DNA from: Erwinia persicina
Lineage (GTDB): Bacteria > Pseudomonadota > Gammaproteobacteria > Enterobacterales > Enterobacteriaceae
Assembly: GCF_014838825.1 (NCBI RefSeq)
Contig: NZ_JACYMO010000001.1
Location: forward strand, 124,001 to 188,000
Length of the DNA stretch: 64,000 nt
Reading direction: 5' to 3'
Shown: positions 28,798 through 38,728 of the stretch, in pieces
How positions within the stretch are numbered: position 1 is the first letter of the stretch
How the letters are laid out: each line of letters starts with the position of its first letter
The notes under the pieces: model-generated
The model's database searches: none
Told to the model about the DNA's origin: nothing
The model's input: only the letters and a program-made list of their open reading frames with translations
Made by a program: the position numbers and the translations under genes

Positions 28798-29433
28798 CTA
28801 TTCGAAGCAGACGTTTGGATTTTCTGACAGCAGCACAAACTCTTTAGTGTCTTTATCCAGCGCCCGGATAGCCCCGCTTTCAATGTCGTACACCCAGCCA
28901 TGCAGCCGCAGCGCATTGTTGCGCAGGCCTACCGCAACGGAAGGGTGGGTTTTGATGTTGTTCAACTGCGCAATGACATTCTCCTGCACCATCGCATTCA
29001 CTTTTTCCTCTTCGCTGCTGTAAGTCTTTTTATCGACCACGGCTTTTGCTGCGTCCGCATAGTGCAGCCAGTGAGCGACGGCGGGCATCGGGTCAAGACA
29101 CTGACAGGTGGCAATCGCCTTCATTGCGCCACAGTTAGAGTGACCACAGATCACAATATCCGTCACACCCAGTGCCACTACGGCGTATTCGATGGTGGCG
29201 GAAACGCCGCCAGGCTCAGGGCCAAAGGAGGGAACAATGTTACCGGCATTACGGATCACGAAGAGCTGTCCCGGATCCTGCTGGGTTACCAGCTCTGGCA
29301 CCAGACGGCTGTCGGAGCAGGAGATAAACAACGCTTTAGGATTCTGACTTGACGCAAGGCTGCGGAATAACTCTTTCTGGTGTGGGAAAATGTCTTTCTG
29401 GAAGTTAAGAAAACCTTCAATGATATGTTGCAT
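28798..29433 (-). CDS. cynT: Beta-class carbonic anhydrase (CynT-like)
   Basis: Zinc enzyme interconverting CO2 and bicarbonate, 211 residues (E. coli CynT 219). The zinc ligands Cys39 ([13 protein letters not shown]), His98 and Cys101 ([11 protein letters not shown]) and the Asp41/Arg43 dyad are present. The sequence is clearly nearer CynT than Can ([40 protein letters not shown]). No cynS (cyanase) or cynR lies beside it, so its role may be general bicarbonate supply rather than cyanate metabolism. It lies between betA and nth, where E. coli has no such gene. Confidence 0.88.
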   Translation of the reverse strand: MQHIIEGFLNFQKDIFPHQKELFRSLASSQNPKALFISCSDSRLVPELVTQQDPGQLFVIRNAGNIVPSFGPEPGGVSATIEYAVVALGVTDIVICGHSNCGAMKAIATCQCLDPMPAVAHWLHYADAAKAVVDKKTYSSEEEKVNAMVQENVIAQLNNIKTHPSVAVGLRNNALRLHGWVYDIESGAIRALDKDTKEFVLLSENPNVCFE

Positions 29434-29528
29434 AGCAAACTCTCTATTCTGAATAATGACCGCGACGTGCCGTCATAAAGAGGATAAAAGTATTTTTTTT
29501 AGGGGCTTGTGCAGGTGTGTCTTAGCGC

Positions 29529-30164
29529 CTACTCATCTACTTTAGCATCATATTCGCATAAATCTTCAATCAGGCAGGAGCCACAGCGCGGTTTACGTGC
29601 AATACAGGTGTAGCGGCCGTGCAGAATAAACCAGTGGTGGCAGTCAACTTTAAACTCTTTTGGCACCACTTTAAGCAGTTTTTCCTCTACCTGTTCCACG
29701 TTCTTACCTGGGGCAAAACGGGTACGGTTGCAGACGCGAAAAATATGCGTGTCCACGGCAATAGTCGGCCAGCCAAAGGCGGTGTTCAGCACCACGTTAG
29801 CGGTTTTCCGCCCCACGCCGGGCAGGGCTTCCAGCGCCTCACGGCTTTCCGGCACTTCACCACCGTGCTGTTCCAGCAGAATCCGGCAGGTCTTAATCAC
29901 GTTCTCCGCCTTGCTGTTAAACAGACCGATGGTCTTGATATACGCTTTCACCCCATCAACACCCAGCGCCAGCAGCGCCGCTGGCGTATTGGCCACGGGA
30001 TAGAGCTTTGCCGTCGCCTTATTGACGCTGACGTCTGTGGCCTGCGCGGAGAGCAGCACGGAAATTAACAGCTCGAACGGGGAGGTGAACATCAGCTCCG
30101 TCGTGGGGTGCGGGTTATTGTCCCGCAGGCGGATCAAAATCTCCTGACGTTTATCCTTATTCAC
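29529..30164 (-). CDS. nth: Nth, endonuclease III
   Basis: Bifunctional DNA glycosylase/AP lyase for oxidised pyrimidines, 211 residues, the E. coli length. Helix-hairpin-helix motif [13 protein letters not shown] with catalytic Lys120, and catalytic Asp138 in [11 protein letters not shown]. The [4Fe-4S] cluster ligands are Cys187, Cys194, Cys197 and Cys203. Its start codon overlaps the rsxE stop by four bases (ATGA type), so it is the last gene of the rsx operon. Confidence 0.98.
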   Translation of the reverse strand: MNKDKRQEILIRLRDNNPHPTTELMFTSPFELLISVLLSAQATDVSVNKATAKLYPVANTPAALLALGVDGVKAYIKTIGLFNSKAENVIKTCRILLEQHGGEVPESREALEALPGVGRKTANVVLNTAFGWPTIAVDTHIFRVCNRTRFAPGKNVEQVEEKLLKVVPKEFKVDCHHWFILHGRYTCIARKPRCGSCLIEDLCEYDAKVDE

Positions 30165-30862
30165 AATACACCTGTTTTCCCGTCCGGTAGCGCCTGCGCC
30201 TCTCTTTCTGCTTTGAGCGCGGCACGTTGTTTCATTTTATTATCAATCAGATACTTGGCCGCCAGCAGCATCCCAAGCCCGATAAAGGCACCGGGCGGCA
30301 GCATCGCCAGCAGCATCGGCGAGTCAAAGTGAACCACCTCAATACGCATGGCTTTGGCCCAGGGACCCAGCAGCAGATCGGCACCGTTAAACACCGTGCC
30401 GTTACCAATAATTTCGCGAATCGCCCCCAGTACCACCATCACGCTGGTGGCACCCAGACCGATGGCCATGCCGTCCAGCGCCGAAAGCGGTAAGCTGTTT
30501 TTCGATGCCACCGCTTCAGCACGGCCGACCACGATACAGTTGGTCACAATGAGCGGAATAAAAATGCCGAGTGACTGGTACAGGCCGTAGGCATAGGCAT
30601 TGATCAGCATCTGCACGCAGCTCACCACTGCGGCAATGATCATCACATAAATAGGAATGCGGATTTCAGACGGCACCCAGCGGCGCGACAGTGAGATAGC
30701 GCTGTTAGTACAGGTCAGTACCAGCGTGGTGGCCAGCCCCAGGCCCAGGGCATTAGTGGCGGTTGATGTCACCGCCAGCAGCGGGCAGAGCCCCAACAGC
30801 TGCACCAGCGCGGAGTTATTCTTCCACAGCCCGCCGACCAGCAGGGTTTTTGCTTCACTCAT
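30161..30862 (-). CDS. rsxE: RsxE, electron-transport complex membrane subunit
   Basis: Six-helix inner-membrane subunit of the Rnf-like Rsx complex, 233 residues (E. coli 231), which keeps SoxR reduced. Landmarks are [20 protein letters not shown] at the N-terminus and [20 protein letters not shown] and [10 protein letters not shown] in the middle, the latter resembling RsxA. The ATG at 30860-30862 is chosen because it follows GGAG by seven bases and gives MSEAK as in relatives; a longer frame to 30913 lies inside rsxG. It overlaps the end of rsxG by eight bases and nth by four. Confidence 0.96.
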   Translation of the reverse strand: MSEAKTLLVGGLWKNNSALVQLLGLCPLLAVTSTATNALGLGLATTLVLTCTNSAISLSRRWVPSEIRIPIYVMIIAAVVSCVQMLINAYAYGLYQSLGIFIPLIVTNCIVVGRAEAVASKNSLPLSALDGMAIGLGATSVMVVLGAIREIIGNGTVFNGADLLLGPWAKAMRIEVVHFDSPMLLAMLPPGAFIGLGMLLAAKYLIDNKMKQRAALKAEREAQALPDGKTGVL

Positions 30863-31487
30863 TGTCATCTCCACAGGTTGGCAGCGAGGACAGCTGCCCC
30901 GGTAAGGTTTCAATATACAGCGTTGTGCGCTTCACCGCATTCACCACCGCACGCGGGGTAATGGTGGCCCCGGTAAACTGATCAAATTCGCCGCCGTCTT
31001 TCTTCACCGCAAACTGTCTGTCGTCAGGGCCGGTGACCCGCTTACCGTTGAAGCTGTTGATCCAGTCAGAAACGCGCAGATCAATTTTATCGCCCAGGCC
31101 GGGGGTTTCGTGATGTTCCACCACGCGGGTGCCGTATACCGTACCGGTAAAGCTGGCCCCCACGATCATCTGAATATTCCCCGAATAGCCGTCAGGGGCC
31201 GTCGTTTCCATCGCCACGGCCACCGGCTTATCCCCTTTACGTGCCAGGTAGAGGCGGTGAGGACTGCCGTTACCCAGCGCGGAGTTGCTGACCAGGTAGC
31301 ACTCCTGCTGAATGGCGTTATCGTACAGCTCCGGCGGCACCACCTGGTCCAGCAGGACTTTTTGCTGAAGCGCGGTCTGGTGAGCAATGGTCGGTTTGGT
31401 CACGGTATTAACCACTGCCGTCAGACCGGTGGTGATGGCGGCGAAAACGGCCAGTGTGACGCCGTTTTTACGAATGGCATCCAGCAT
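30855..31487 (-). CDS. rsxG: RsxG, electron-transport complex flavoprotein subunit
   Basis: Membrane-anchored FMN-binding protein, 210 residues (E. coli 206). One N-terminal helix ([21 protein letters not shown]) precedes a periplasmic FMN-binding domain. FMN is attached covalently to the Thr of the motif S/TGAT, visible as [12 protein letters not shown] near residue 175. GARTPG-like [19 protein letters not shown] is also typical. It abuts rsxD (one-base overlap) and overlaps rsxE. Confidence 0.96.
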   Translation of the reverse strand: MLDAIRKNGVTLAVFAAITTGLTAVVNTVTKPTIAHQTALQQKVLLDQVVPPELYDNAIQQECYLVSNSALGNGSPHRLYLARKGDKPVAVAMETTAPDGYSGNIQMIVGASFTGTVYGTRVVEHHETPGLGDKIDLRVSDWINSFNGKRVTGPDDRQFAVKKDGGEFDQFTGATITPRAVVNAVKRTTLYIETLPGQLSSLPTCGDDNE

Positions 31488-32548
31488 TATTTTTCCTTCC
31501 GGTGGCCGTAGACGCGCGGCTGCGTGTAGTAGTCAATCAGGGGTACGCAGATGTTAGCCAGCAGCACGGCAAACGCCACGCCATCCGGGTAGCCGCCAAA
31601 GCTGCGGATCAGCCAGACCAGCAGGCCAATCAGTCCACCGTAAAGCAGGCGTCCTTTATTGGTCGTGGAGGCGGTTACCGGATCGGTGGCGATGAAGAAT
31701 GCACCCAACATAGTTGCCCCGGAGAGTAAATGGATCACCGGCGACACTAAACTCTGCGGCGAGAAAAGCCAGCCCAGCGTGGCGCAGAATGCCAGGGAAA
31801 CAAGCATGCTGACCGGGATATGCCAGCGAATACTGCGGGTTATTAGCAGGAAGGCTCCACCCAGCAGAAAACCCACGTTCACCCACTGCCAGCCCAGCCC
31901 GGCCAGCACGCCGCCGTAGATCGGCTGTGCCAGCAGCTGCTCCGCGCTGTGCCCGGCACGCAGGCCGGTTTTGAAGTTATCCAGCGGCGTTGCCTGGCTG
32001 ATGCCGTCAATGCCTACCTGCAGCTGCTGCATGGTGTGGCCATCCAGCGTATGGAAATGGAAAATCATGCTCAGGGTATCGCCGAAGCCGGGCGTGATGC
32101 CCTGCAAACTGTCTGGCGGCAGCCAGCTGGTCATCTGCACCGGGAAGGAGATCAGCAGGACAACATACCCCACCATCGCCGGGTTGAACGGATTTTGCCC
32201 CAGGCCACCGTAGAGGTGTTTTGAAATAATCACCGCAAACAGCGTCCCGATCACCACTAACCACCACGGGGCAAGTGAGGGGATGCTGATGCCGAGCAGC
32301 AGGGCGGTGAGCAGCGCGGAGTTGTCCTTCAGTGTCTCCGCCAGCGGTAGCTTACGCAGCCGCAGAATAGCAGCCTCCGCGCCCACGGCCGCCACGGCGG
32401 CAATCAGCACCTGGATCAGATTACCCCAGCCAAAATAGTACCACTGCGCTGCCATGCCGGGCACAGCGGCAATCAGCACCAGCAGCATAATGGTGCCGGT
32501 GCTGCGGCGGTTGTGCGTGTAAGGTGAACTTGCAATGCGAAAAGCCAT
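31487..32548 (-). CDS. rsxD: RsxD, electron-transport complex membrane subunit
   Basis: Inner-membrane protein of 353 residues (E. coli 352) with about nine hydrophobic segments and similarity to NqrB. The second covalent FMN site of Rnf complexes is expected at a Thr of an SGAT motif; here [20 protein letters not shown] and the earlier [20 protein letters not shown] region carry the family pattern. It starts one base after the rsxC stop and ends in a one-base overlap with rsxG, so the operon is tightly packed. Confidence 0.96.
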   Translation of the reverse strand: MAFRIASSPYTHNRRSTGTIMLLVLIAAVPGMAAQWYYFGWGNLIQVLIAAVAAVGAEAAILRLRKLPLAETLKDNSALLTALLLGISIPSLAPWWLVVIGTLFAVIISKHLYGGLGQNPFNPAMVGYVVLLISFPVQMTSWLPPDSLQGITPGFGDTLSMIFHFHTLDGHTMQQLQVGIDGISQATPLDNFKTGLRAGHSAEQLLAQPIYGGVLAGLGWQWVNVGFLLGGAFLLITRSIRWHIPVSMLVSLAFCATLGWLFSPQSLVSPVIHLLSGATMLGAFFIATDPVTASTTNKGRLLYGGLIGLLVWLIRSFGGYPDGVAFAVLLANICVPLIDYYTQPRVYGHRKEK

Positions 32549-35095
32549 TTAATCCTCTTGAGCTGAAGGCTGCTGCGATTTACGCGCTTTAACGCGCGCA
32601 ATGGCCGCGGCCACCGCTGCTTTACGTGCGTCGTCGGAAGCGGCTGGCGCTTCGTCGTTATGATCGTCGGTTTCCTGCCGCTGCGCGGCCTTTTTCGCTT
32701 TGGCGCGGGCGATGGCGGCCTCGATAGCCGCCTTACGGGCGTCGACCGGCGGTTCGGCAGGCGTCACGTTGGTTTCGTCCGGTGCGCTGGCGCTGGCGCT
32801 GGCCTGCGCGGCTTTCTTCGCTTTAGCGCGGGCGATGGCAGCCTCCACCGCCGCCTTGCGGGCGTCGACCGGCGGTTCGGCAGGCGTCGCGTTGGTTTCG
32901 TCCGGTGCGCTGGCGCTGGCCTGCGCGGCCTTTTTCGCTTTGGCGCGGGCAATGGCGGCCTCGATAGCGGCCTTGCGGGCGTCGACCGGCGGTTCGGCAG
33001 GCGTCGCGTTGGTTTCGTCCGGTGCGCTGGCGCTGGCCTGCGCGGCTTTCTTCGCTTTAGCGCGGGCGATGGCGGCCTCGATAGCGGCCTTGCGGGCGTC
33101 GACCGGCGGTTCGGCAGGCGTCGCGTTGGTTTCGTCCGGTGCGCTGGCGCTGGCCTGCGCGGCTTTCTTCGCTTTGGCGCGGGCAATGGCGGCTTCCACC
33201 GCCGCCTTGCGGGCGTCGACCGGCGGTTCGGCAGGCGTCGCGTTGGTTTCGTCCGGTGCGCTGGCGCTGGCCTGCGCGGCTTTCTTCGCTTTGGCGCGGG
33301 CGATGGCAGCCTCCACCGCCGCCTTGCGGGCGTCGACCGGCGGTTCGGCAGGCGTCACGTTGGTTTCGTCCGGTGCGCTGGCGCTGGCCTGCGCGGCTTT
33401 CTTCGCTTTGGCGCGGGCGATGGCAGCTTCCACCGCCGCCTGACGCGGGTCGGTGGTCTGTCGGGTAACAGGTTCATTCACCGCCTGCTGCTCGGCCTGA
33501 TGCACGCGCGCTTCTGCCTGGCGGGCTTCACGCTCCGCCTGTCTGAGGGCGCGATCGGTGGTTTCTGCGGCTGACGGATCCACCTGCTTCGCTTTTACTC
33601 TTTCACGTGCCGCAGCAATCGCATCAGCGTCGCTTGACGCGACGCTGCGTTTTGCCTGTTGATGTTTCGCTTCGCGTGCTGCTTTCTCGCGCTCAAGGCG
33701 CAGCTGGCGCGCTTCAAAGCGCGCTTTAGCCAGTGCGGTGCGTTCCGCTTCAAGATCGATAGCCTGGATTTCGGCTTTCTCACGACGGTAGTACTGCACC
33801 AGGGGAATATTACTCGGGCAGACATAGGCGCAGGCACCGCACTCAATGCAGTCGGCAATATTGTGTTCACGCGCCTTGTCGTGATCGCCGCCCCGGCTGT
33901 ACCAGTAAAGCTGCTGGGGAAGCAGGGCGGCCGGACAGACATCTGCACAGGCACTGCAGCGGATGCAGCTCTGTTCCGGCTCGTCCTGTCCCATCTCACT
34001 GGCGGCGGGGGCCAGAATGCAGTTGGTGATTTTCACCACCGGCACATCCAGCGTCGGCAGGGTAAAGCCCATCAGCGGGCCGCCCATCACCACCATTTGT
34101 TCCGCACCGGGGGTAAATTCAGCCTGCTGCAGCAGATGGCTGATCGGCGTGCCCAGGCGCGCCCAGACGTTTCCGGGCCGGGCCACGGCCCCCCCGGTGA
34201 GGGTGACAACGCGTTCGGTCAGCGCTTCGCCATCAATTACGGCACGCTTAACGGCAAATGCCGTGCCGACGTTCTGCATCAGCACGCCGATATCGGTTGA
34301 ACGACCGCCGTGCGGCACTTCCTTACCGGTGAGAATTTTGGTCAGCTGTTTGGCCCCGCCCGACGGGTATTTGGTGGGGATCACGCGGATCTGCAGGTCA
34401 GTATCGCTGCCCAGCGCCTGTTTCAGCGCGGCAATCGCCTGCGGCTTATTGTCCTCAATGCCGATGAGTACCTGGTCTGCCTGCAGGATAAACGCCAGAA
34501 TGCGGCTGCCCTCCAGCACTTCCCGTGCGCAGTCCTGCATTAAGCGGTCATCGGCTGTGATGTAAGGTTCGCACTCTGCTGCGTTAATAATCAGCGTATT
34601 CACGCCGTGCAGGCCACCTTTCAGCTTGCTGGCGGTGGGGAAACCGGCCCCGCCCAGGCCTGCGACGCCAGCCTGATGGACTTTCTCCACCAGTTCACTT
34701 CGCTCAACGCGGCGATAATCCTGCAGGGGGTGCTTCTCAACCCAGCGATCGTCACCGTCCGGCGTAATAAACAGGCACATCTCGGCCAGGGCCGAGGGAT
34801 GGGCTGTCATATGTGGCGCAATTTTTGTCACCGTGCCGGAGCTGGGCGCGTGGATCGGCAGCATCCGGCCACTGCCAAAGGTCAGCGGCTGACCACGGAG
34901 AACGCGATCTCCCGGACGCACGGCCAGTTCGCCTTCCGGGCCGATATGCTGCTTCAGGGGCAGAATAAACTGGGCTGGCAGCGGCAGTTCACGCAGCGGC
35001 GTACCGTTTGACTGGGTTTTCATTTCAGGCGGGTGGATCCCCCCTTTAAAATCCCAGAGGCGGTCTTTTTTTAAGAAATTAAGCAGGTTAAACAT
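32549..35095 (-). CDS. rsxC: RsxC, electron-transport complex NADH/Fe-S subunit with repeat tail
   Basis: Peripheral subunit that accepts electrons from NADH via FMN and passes them through two [4Fe-4S] clusters. 848 residues, about 108 more than E. coli RsxC (740). The N-terminal part has [11 protein letters not shown], the FMN/NADH-site [13 protein letters not shown] and the cluster motifs [12 protein letters not shown] and [12 protein letters not shown] (about residues 370-430). From about 549 to the end it consists of eight tandem units beginning [19 protein letters not shown], most of 39 residues. Such Ala/Lys-rich tails occur in other enteric RsxC proteins but vary in copy number. It overlaps rsxB by eight bases. 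Confidence 0.97.
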   Translation of the reverse strand: MFNLLNFLKKDRLWDFKGGIHPPEMKTQSNGTPLRELPLPAQFILPLKQHIGPEGELAVRPGDRVLRGQPLTFGSGRMLPIHAPSSGTVTKIAPHMTAHPSALAEMCLFITPDGDDRWVEKHPLQDYRRVERSELVEKVHQAGVAGLGGAGFPTASKLKGGLHGVNTLIINAAECEPYITADDRLMQDCAREVLEGSRILAFILQADQVLIGIEDNKPQAIAALKQALGSDTDLQIRVIPTKYPSGGAKQLTKILTGKEVPHGGRSTDIGVLMQNVGTAFAVKRAVIDGEALTERVVTLTGGAVARPGNVWARLGTPISHLLQQAEFTPGAEQMVVMGGPLMGFTLPTLDVPVVKITNCILAPAASEMGQDEPEQSCIRCSACADVCPAALLPQQLYWYSRGGDHDKAREHNIADCIECGACAYVCPSNIPLVQYYRREKAEIQAIDLEAERTALAKARFEARQLRLEREKAAREAKHQQAKRSVASSDADAIAAARERVKAKQVDPSAAETTDRALRQAEREARQAEARVHQAEQQAVNEPVTRQTTDPRQAAVEAAIARAKAKKAAQASASAPDETNVTPAEPPVDARKAAVEAAIARAKAKKAAQASASAPDETNATPAEPPVDARKAAVEAAIARAKAKKAAQASASAPDETNATPAEPPVDARKAAIEAAIARAKAKKAAQASASAPDETNATPAEPPVDARKAAIEAAIARAKAKKAAQASASAPDETNATPAEPPVDARKAAVEAAIARAKAKKAAQASASASAPDETNVTPAEPPVDARKAAIEAAIARAKAKKAAQRQETDDHNDEAPAASDDARKAAVAAAIARVKARKSQQPSAQED
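32744..33451. repeat. Tandem 117-bp coding repeats in rsxC
   Basis: Six nearly identical units encode 39 residues each (one has 41, through an extra Ser-Ala), followed by two shorter, diverged units down to the rsxC stop. The junction GTCGACCGGCGGTTCGGCAG recurs at 117- or 123-base steps (for example 32741, 32864, 32981). The units differ by only a few bases, which points to recent expansion or gene conversion. Short-read assembly could miscount them. Confidence 0.9.
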
Positions 35096-35663
35096 GGCTA
35101 TCTACAGGAATGACCCGGACCGGAATGGTGTTCAGGTCCCATTTCCAGTTGGCAGTAGTGGGGGCAACCGGGCGCATCTCAATGCAGTCGGTCGGGCAGG
35201 GAGCAACGCACAGATCGCAGCCGGTACAGACATCGCTGAGTACCGTGTGCATCGCACGCGTGGCGCCGACGATAGCATCAACCGGGCAGGCCTGAATACA
35301 TTTGGTGCAGCCAATACAGTTGGCTTCGTCAATCCAGGCGACCTTACGCTCGGGTTCACCCGGCAGTTCGTCGCCCAGCGGCTGCGGATCAACGTTAAGT
35401 AGCGCCGCCAGCTTGAGCATGGTCTGTTCGCCACCGGGGGCACATTTATTGATCATCTCGCCGTTATTGCCGACGGCATCCGCATACGGGCGGCAGCCGG
35501 GATAGCCGCACTGCCCACACTGGCTCTGCGGCAGGATAGCGTCAATCTGCTCAACGATCGGATCTTCTTCTACCTTAAACCGGCGGGAGGCATAGCCCAG
35601 CAGCCCACCAAAAATCAGGCTGAGCACACTTAAAACGGCAACGGCAATCCAGATAGCACTCAT
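35088..35663 (-). CDS. rsxB: RsxB, electron-transport complex ferredoxin subunit
   Basis: 191 residues (E. coli 192). An N-terminal membrane helix ([20 protein letters not shown]) is followed by a 4Fe-4S domain with [15 protein letters not shown] (about residues 49-63) and two ferredoxin motifs, [12 protein letters not shown] and [12 protein letters not shown] (about 118-165). It accepts electrons from RsxC and passes them to membrane partners. Starts in a one-base overlap with the rsxA stop. Confidence 0.97.
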   Translation of the reverse strand: MSAIWIAVAVLSVLSLIFGGLLGYASRRFKVEEDPIVEQIDAILPQSQCGQCGYPGCRPYADAVGNNGEMINKCAPGGEQTMLKLAALLNVDPQPLGDELPGEPERKVAWIDEANCIGCTKCIQACPVDAIVGATRAMHTVLSDVCTGCDLCVAPCPTDCIEMRPVAPTTANWKWDLNTIPVRVIPVDSHV

Positions 35664-36244
35664 CAGAACTTGACCAGTCCGGTAAAGCCCATAAAGGCCA
35701 GCGCCATCAGGCCGGCGGTCACCAGCGCAATCGACGACCCTTTAAACGGCGCGGGAACATCGGCCAGCACCAGACGTTCACGAATACCGGCAAACAGCAC
35801 CATCACCAGCGAGAAGCCGAGTGAAGCACTGAAGCCGTAAAGCGCGGCCTGCAGGAACGTATGGTTAAGGTTGACGCTTAACAGCGGCACGCCAAGCACC
35901 GCACAGTTAGTGGTGATCAGCGGCAAAAAGATGCCCAGCAGGCGATAGAGGTCGGGACTGGTTTTACGCACGACCATCTCGGTGAACTGCACGACGACGG
36001 CAATCACCAGAATATAGGCCATGGTGCGCAGGTAAACCAGATCCAGCGGCAGCAGGATCAGATGGTTAACCAGCCACGCACAGATCGAGGCGAGCGTAAT
36101 GACAAACGTCGTGGCGAGTCCCATGCCAATTGCCGTTTCCAGTTTTTTGGAAACGCCCATAAAGGGACACAGGCCGAGAAACTTCACTAACACGAAGTTA
36201 TTCACCAGCACGGTGCCAATAAAAAGAAGCAGGTATTCGGTCAT
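35663..36244 (-). CDS. rsxA: RsxA, electron-transport complex membrane subunit
   Basis: 193 residues, the E. coli length, with six membrane helices. The ATG at 36242-36244 yields [20 protein letters not shown]; the frame continues upstream to 36310 but without conserved residues. [12 protein letters not shown] near residue 25 holds the Cys proposed to bind an Fe-S cluster together with the RsxE counterpart (GLCPLLA). First gene of rsxABCDGE-nth, 125 bases after ydgK. Confidence 0.96.
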   Translation of the reverse strand: MTEYLLLFIGTVLVNNFVLVKFLGLCPFMGVSKKLETAIGMGLATTFVITLASICAWLVNHLILLPLDLVYLRTMAYILVIAVVVQFTEMVVRKTSPDLYRLLGIFLPLITTNCAVLGVPLLSVNLNHTFLQAALYGFSASLGFSLVMVLFAGIRERLVLADVPAPFKGSSIALVTAGLMALAFMGFTGLVKF

Positions 36245-36369
36245 TGATACGCCTGAAAAATAGTGAAAGCGGTCTATTATCCGGCATTGCAGCCCTGACC
36301 ACAACCGCACAGTCTTAGCGGTTTTTTAATAGCGCACTCACGATTAAATTTTTGACGTTTTTTTCAACA

Positions 36370-36810
36370 TCAGGGCGCGACAAAGGTGTTTTTAACCCGC
36401 TGAGAACGCTTGAAATAGGGTACCAGAACGCTGGCGGCCAGCAAGGCGAACAGTAAATTACGCATTGCCAGGTTATCAGCCACCGGAGAGAAGACAAAAG
36501 CCTTCAGCGCCAGGACGACATTCAGCAACAGCCAGATCAGATAGTGGCGCGGCACCCGCCGTGACCGCTGGCAGAAAAGCCAGGTGATCCACGCCGTATA
36601 CACCAGCATGACAGCGGACGTAAGCAGCGACGCCGCCCACTGCAGCAGTGCGGGCTGCGGAGAGTGCCAGGATACATTTCGTATTGCTGGCCCGGTCAGT
36701 GCGCCGATATACATCGTCATCACCAGTGCTGAGGCCATTAAGGCGATAATCAGCCAGGCCAGCGGGACCAGCAGCCAGCCGCCGATACGCGGTTTAGAAT
36801 CAACAGGCAC
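36370..36810 (-). CDS. ydgK: YdgK, DUF2569 inner-membrane protein
   Basis: 146 residues with four hydrophobic segments, typical of DUF2569 (E. coli YdgK 136). The N-terminal signature PRIGGWLLVPLAWLI is present near residues 7-21. Function is unknown. The start is a GTG at 36808-36810 preceded by AGGA six bases away. It lies between cnu and rsxA on the same strand, as in E. coli. Confidence 0.88.
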   Translation of the reverse strand: MPVDSKPRIGGWLLVPLAWLIIALMASALVMTMYIGALTGPAIRNVSWHSPQPALLQWAASLLTSAVMLVYTAWITWLFCQRSRRVPRHYLIWLLLNVVLALKAFVFSPVADNLAMRNLLFALLAASVLVPYFKRSQRVKNTFVAP

Positions 36811-36928
36811 AAATTATCCTTTTATCAGCCGGAAAGGGCAAAGGCGCATCGCACAGGGCCACACGCATGAGGGGGAGGATTATACGGATTATCGTGGTTC
36901 AGGTCATCAGGGCGATGAACGCGGCATA

Positions 36929-37144
36929 TCAGACCACAAAATGCCAGACGGTTTTGGGCACACGACCCAAATCAAACAGGCGGCCGCCCGAGGCGAGTTC
37001 GGCACGACGATGATCGGCCGCGCGGTACATCTGAATAATGTCTGCGTCATCGGTGAGAGAATAATTCAGATGGTCAAAAAGTTTTTCCAGGCTTTCCAGA
37101 GAATTAACTTTGCGAAATTTCAATAAGTAATCTTGAACGGTCAT
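36929..37144 (-). CDS. cnu: Cnu (YdgT), Hha/YmoA-family H-NS cofactor
   Basis: 71 residues from the ATG at 37142-37144, exactly the E. coli Cnu length; the frame extends upstream to 37216 without conserved sequence. The Hha-family body is clear: [20 protein letters not shown], then [21 protein letters not shown] and the C-terminal [10 protein letters not shown]. It binds H-NS or StpA and modulates silencing, including of horizontally acquired genes, and binds at oriC in E. coli. The blr micro-gene that precedes it in E. coli was not found. Confidence 0.95.
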   Translation of the reverse strand: MTVQDYLLKFRKVNSLESLEKLFDHLNYSLTDDADIIQMYRAADHRRAELASGGRLFDLGRVPKTVWHFVV

Positions 37145-37720
37145 TGCAGCCATCCAGGTAGGAATCAAGAGCTGGCAGTATATGATGCAGGGCAAAAGAT
37201 TCCACTTTGTTTTCATCGGGCAATATAAAAATCAGAAAATTCAGCATAGCTTAGTGCATCAGACGATCCGTTATCGTCCCCTGCGGTCGGCAGCAGGGCC
37301 AGTGAGGGATTTAGATGGCTTTCGCCCTTTCACCCTCCCAGGATGAATCTGATAAAGAGAATAAGCCAACGCCATGCTGAAACGACAGAGAATAAAACTG
37401 TGGAAGAGATCACAATTTTGCAGTTTGCTCAGGTGCGCCGCCGATAGCGCCCGGGCGACAGAACTTCACGCAGTGTTGTAATCGCTTCCAAATGCTTCTG
37501 CCGCAAACGCTTATGTTTATTACACTTATTTAACCTGATTTTTACTGCAAATACGCGTTTTTTCCATATCACCAATCGTACTCACCGCGCCTGATGGTGG
37601 CGTAACCTCTTTGAATTATTGAATTTTGTGAGCATTGTCGTAAATGTTTTCCTGCGAATAGGCCAGGCTTATGTGGCTCTTAACCCTATACGATAAAATC
37701 CCATCAGAGGAAAAATGATC
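37145..37720. other. Intergenic region between cnu and ytfQ
   Basis: About 576 bases without a convincing gene. It marks the left end of the sugar block. The right half is A+T-rich and should carry the ytfQRT promoter. A possible CRP site is listed separately. No direct repeats, tRNA or integrase remains are seen at this junction. Confidence 0.5.
37627..37642 (+). promoter_or_regulatory. Possible CRP site upstream of ytfQ
   Basis: TGTGA (37627-37631) - GCATTG - TCGTA (37638-37642). The left half is perfect, the right half matches three of five positions. It lies about 80-95 bases upstream of ytfQ, a plausible activator position for a sugar importer. Confidence 0.35.
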
Positions 37721-38677
37721 ATGTGGAAGCGTTTACTCTTATCCACCCTTATCGGAGCCAGCCTGTCTGCACCTGCGCTGGCCGAATCAATGACCGTCGG
37801 ATTCTCACAGGTTGGCTCGGAATCAGGCTGGCGCGCAGCAGAAACCAGCGTGGCAAAAAGTGAAGCTCAAAAACGGGGCATTACGCTGAAGATCGCGGAC
37901 GGCCAGCAAAAACAAGAGAATCAAATCAAGGCAGTGCGCTCCTTTATCGCGCAGGGGGTAGACGCGATATTTATCGCGCCTGTCGTGCAGACAGGTTGGG
38001 AACCGGTGCTCTCTGAAGCCAAAGACGCCAAAATCCCGGTCTTCCTGCTGGACCGCGCCATCGTGGTCAAAGATAAATCCCTCTATCAGGCCGTGGTAAC
38101 GGCGGATAACGTCTATGAAGGCAAGTTGATCGGTGACTGGCTGGTGAAACATCAGGCCGGTAAGCCCTGTAACGTGGTGGAACTGCAGGGAACCGTAGGG
38201 GCCAGCGTGGCCATCGACCGTAAAAAAGGCTTTGCTGAAGCCATTGCCAATACGCCAAATATTAAAGTTATTCGTTCGCAGTCTGGTGACTTTACCCGCA
38301 GCAAGGGTAAAGAAGTGATGGAAAGTTTTATTAAGGCGGAAAACAACGGCAAGAATATTTGTATGGTTTACGCACATAACGATGATATGGCGATCGGGGC
38401 TATTCAGGCGATAAAAGAAGCCGGACTTAAACCGGGTAAAGATATTTTAACCGGATCCATTGATGGCGTACCGGATATTTATAAAGCGATGCTGGCCGGC
38501 GAAGCCAATGCCAACGTTGAGCTGACGCCGAATATGGCTGGCCCGGCGTTTGATGCGCTGGAAAAACTGAAAAAAGACGGCACCATGCCGCCAAAAATTA
38601 TCAAAACGGAAACCCGACTGTTCCTGCCAGCCGATGCGCAGGCGCAGTTAGACACCAAAAAAGGAATGGGCTACTGA
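37721..38677 (+). CDS. ytfQ: YtfQ, galactofuranose-binding periplasmic protein
   Basis: Sugar-binding protein of the importer YtfQRT-YjfF, 318 residues from the ATG at 37721 (E. coli 318). A Sec signal peptide (MWKRLLLSTLIGASLSAPALA) precedes TVGFSQVGSESGWRAAETSV. The body is nearly superimposable on E. coli YtfQ: KIADGQQKQENQIKAVRSFI, VELQGTVGASVAIDRKKGFA, RSQSGDFTRSKGKEVMESF and DILTGSIDGVPDIYKAM. E. coli YtfQ binds galactofuranose and, more weakly, related sugars. An ATG six bases upstream (37715) is also possible; GAGG at 37707-37710 spaces better with 37721. First gene of a four-gene operon. Confidence 0.95.
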   Translation: MWKRLLLSTLIGASLSAPALAESMTVGFSQVGSESGWRAAETSVAKSEAQKRGITLKIADGQQKQENQIKAVRSFIAQGVDAIFIAPVVQTGWEPVLSEAKDAKIPVFLLDRAIVVKDKSLYQAVVTADNVYEGKLIGDWLVKHQAGKPCNVVELQGTVGASVAIDRKKGFAEAIANTPNIKVIRSQSGDFTRSKGKEVMESFIKAENNGKNICMVYAHNDDMAIGAIQAIKEAGLKPGKDILTGSIDGVPDIYKAMLAGEANANVELTPNMAGPAFDALEKLKKDGTMPPKIIKTETRLFLPADAQAQLDTKKGMGY

Positions 38678-38685
38678 TCCCCTCG

Positions 38686-38703
38686 CCGCCCCGCCCGGGG
38701 CGG
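38686..38703 (+). other. Intercistronic hairpin after ytfQ
   Basis: CCGCCCC (38686-38692) and GGGGCGG (38697-38703) form a perfect 7-bp GC stem with loop GCCC. No T-tract follows. Such a hairpin between a binding-protein gene and its ATPase gene usually stabilises the upstream mRNA and sets their unequal expression. Confidence 0.5.
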
Positions 38704-38728
38704 TTACCTATTTGTCTGAGGCACGCGT

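Noticed and set aside
32744-33451. Regular repeats considered as a CRISPR array
   Set aside because: Units are 117 bp, in frame within rsxC and almost identical throughout, with no unique spacers and no cas genes nearby.
32660-33574. Long open frames on the plus strand (304 and 247 residues) opposite the rsxC repeats
   Set aside because: They are mirror frames of the repeat array; their Gly/Arg- or Ala/Ser-rich repeats follow from the antisense of the RsxC units, and there is no ribosome binding site.
37145-37720. Search for the blr micro-gene upstream of cnu
   Set aside because: No minus-strand ORF with a ribosome binding site and one hydrophobic segment was found; the candidate ATG codons are followed by early stops.
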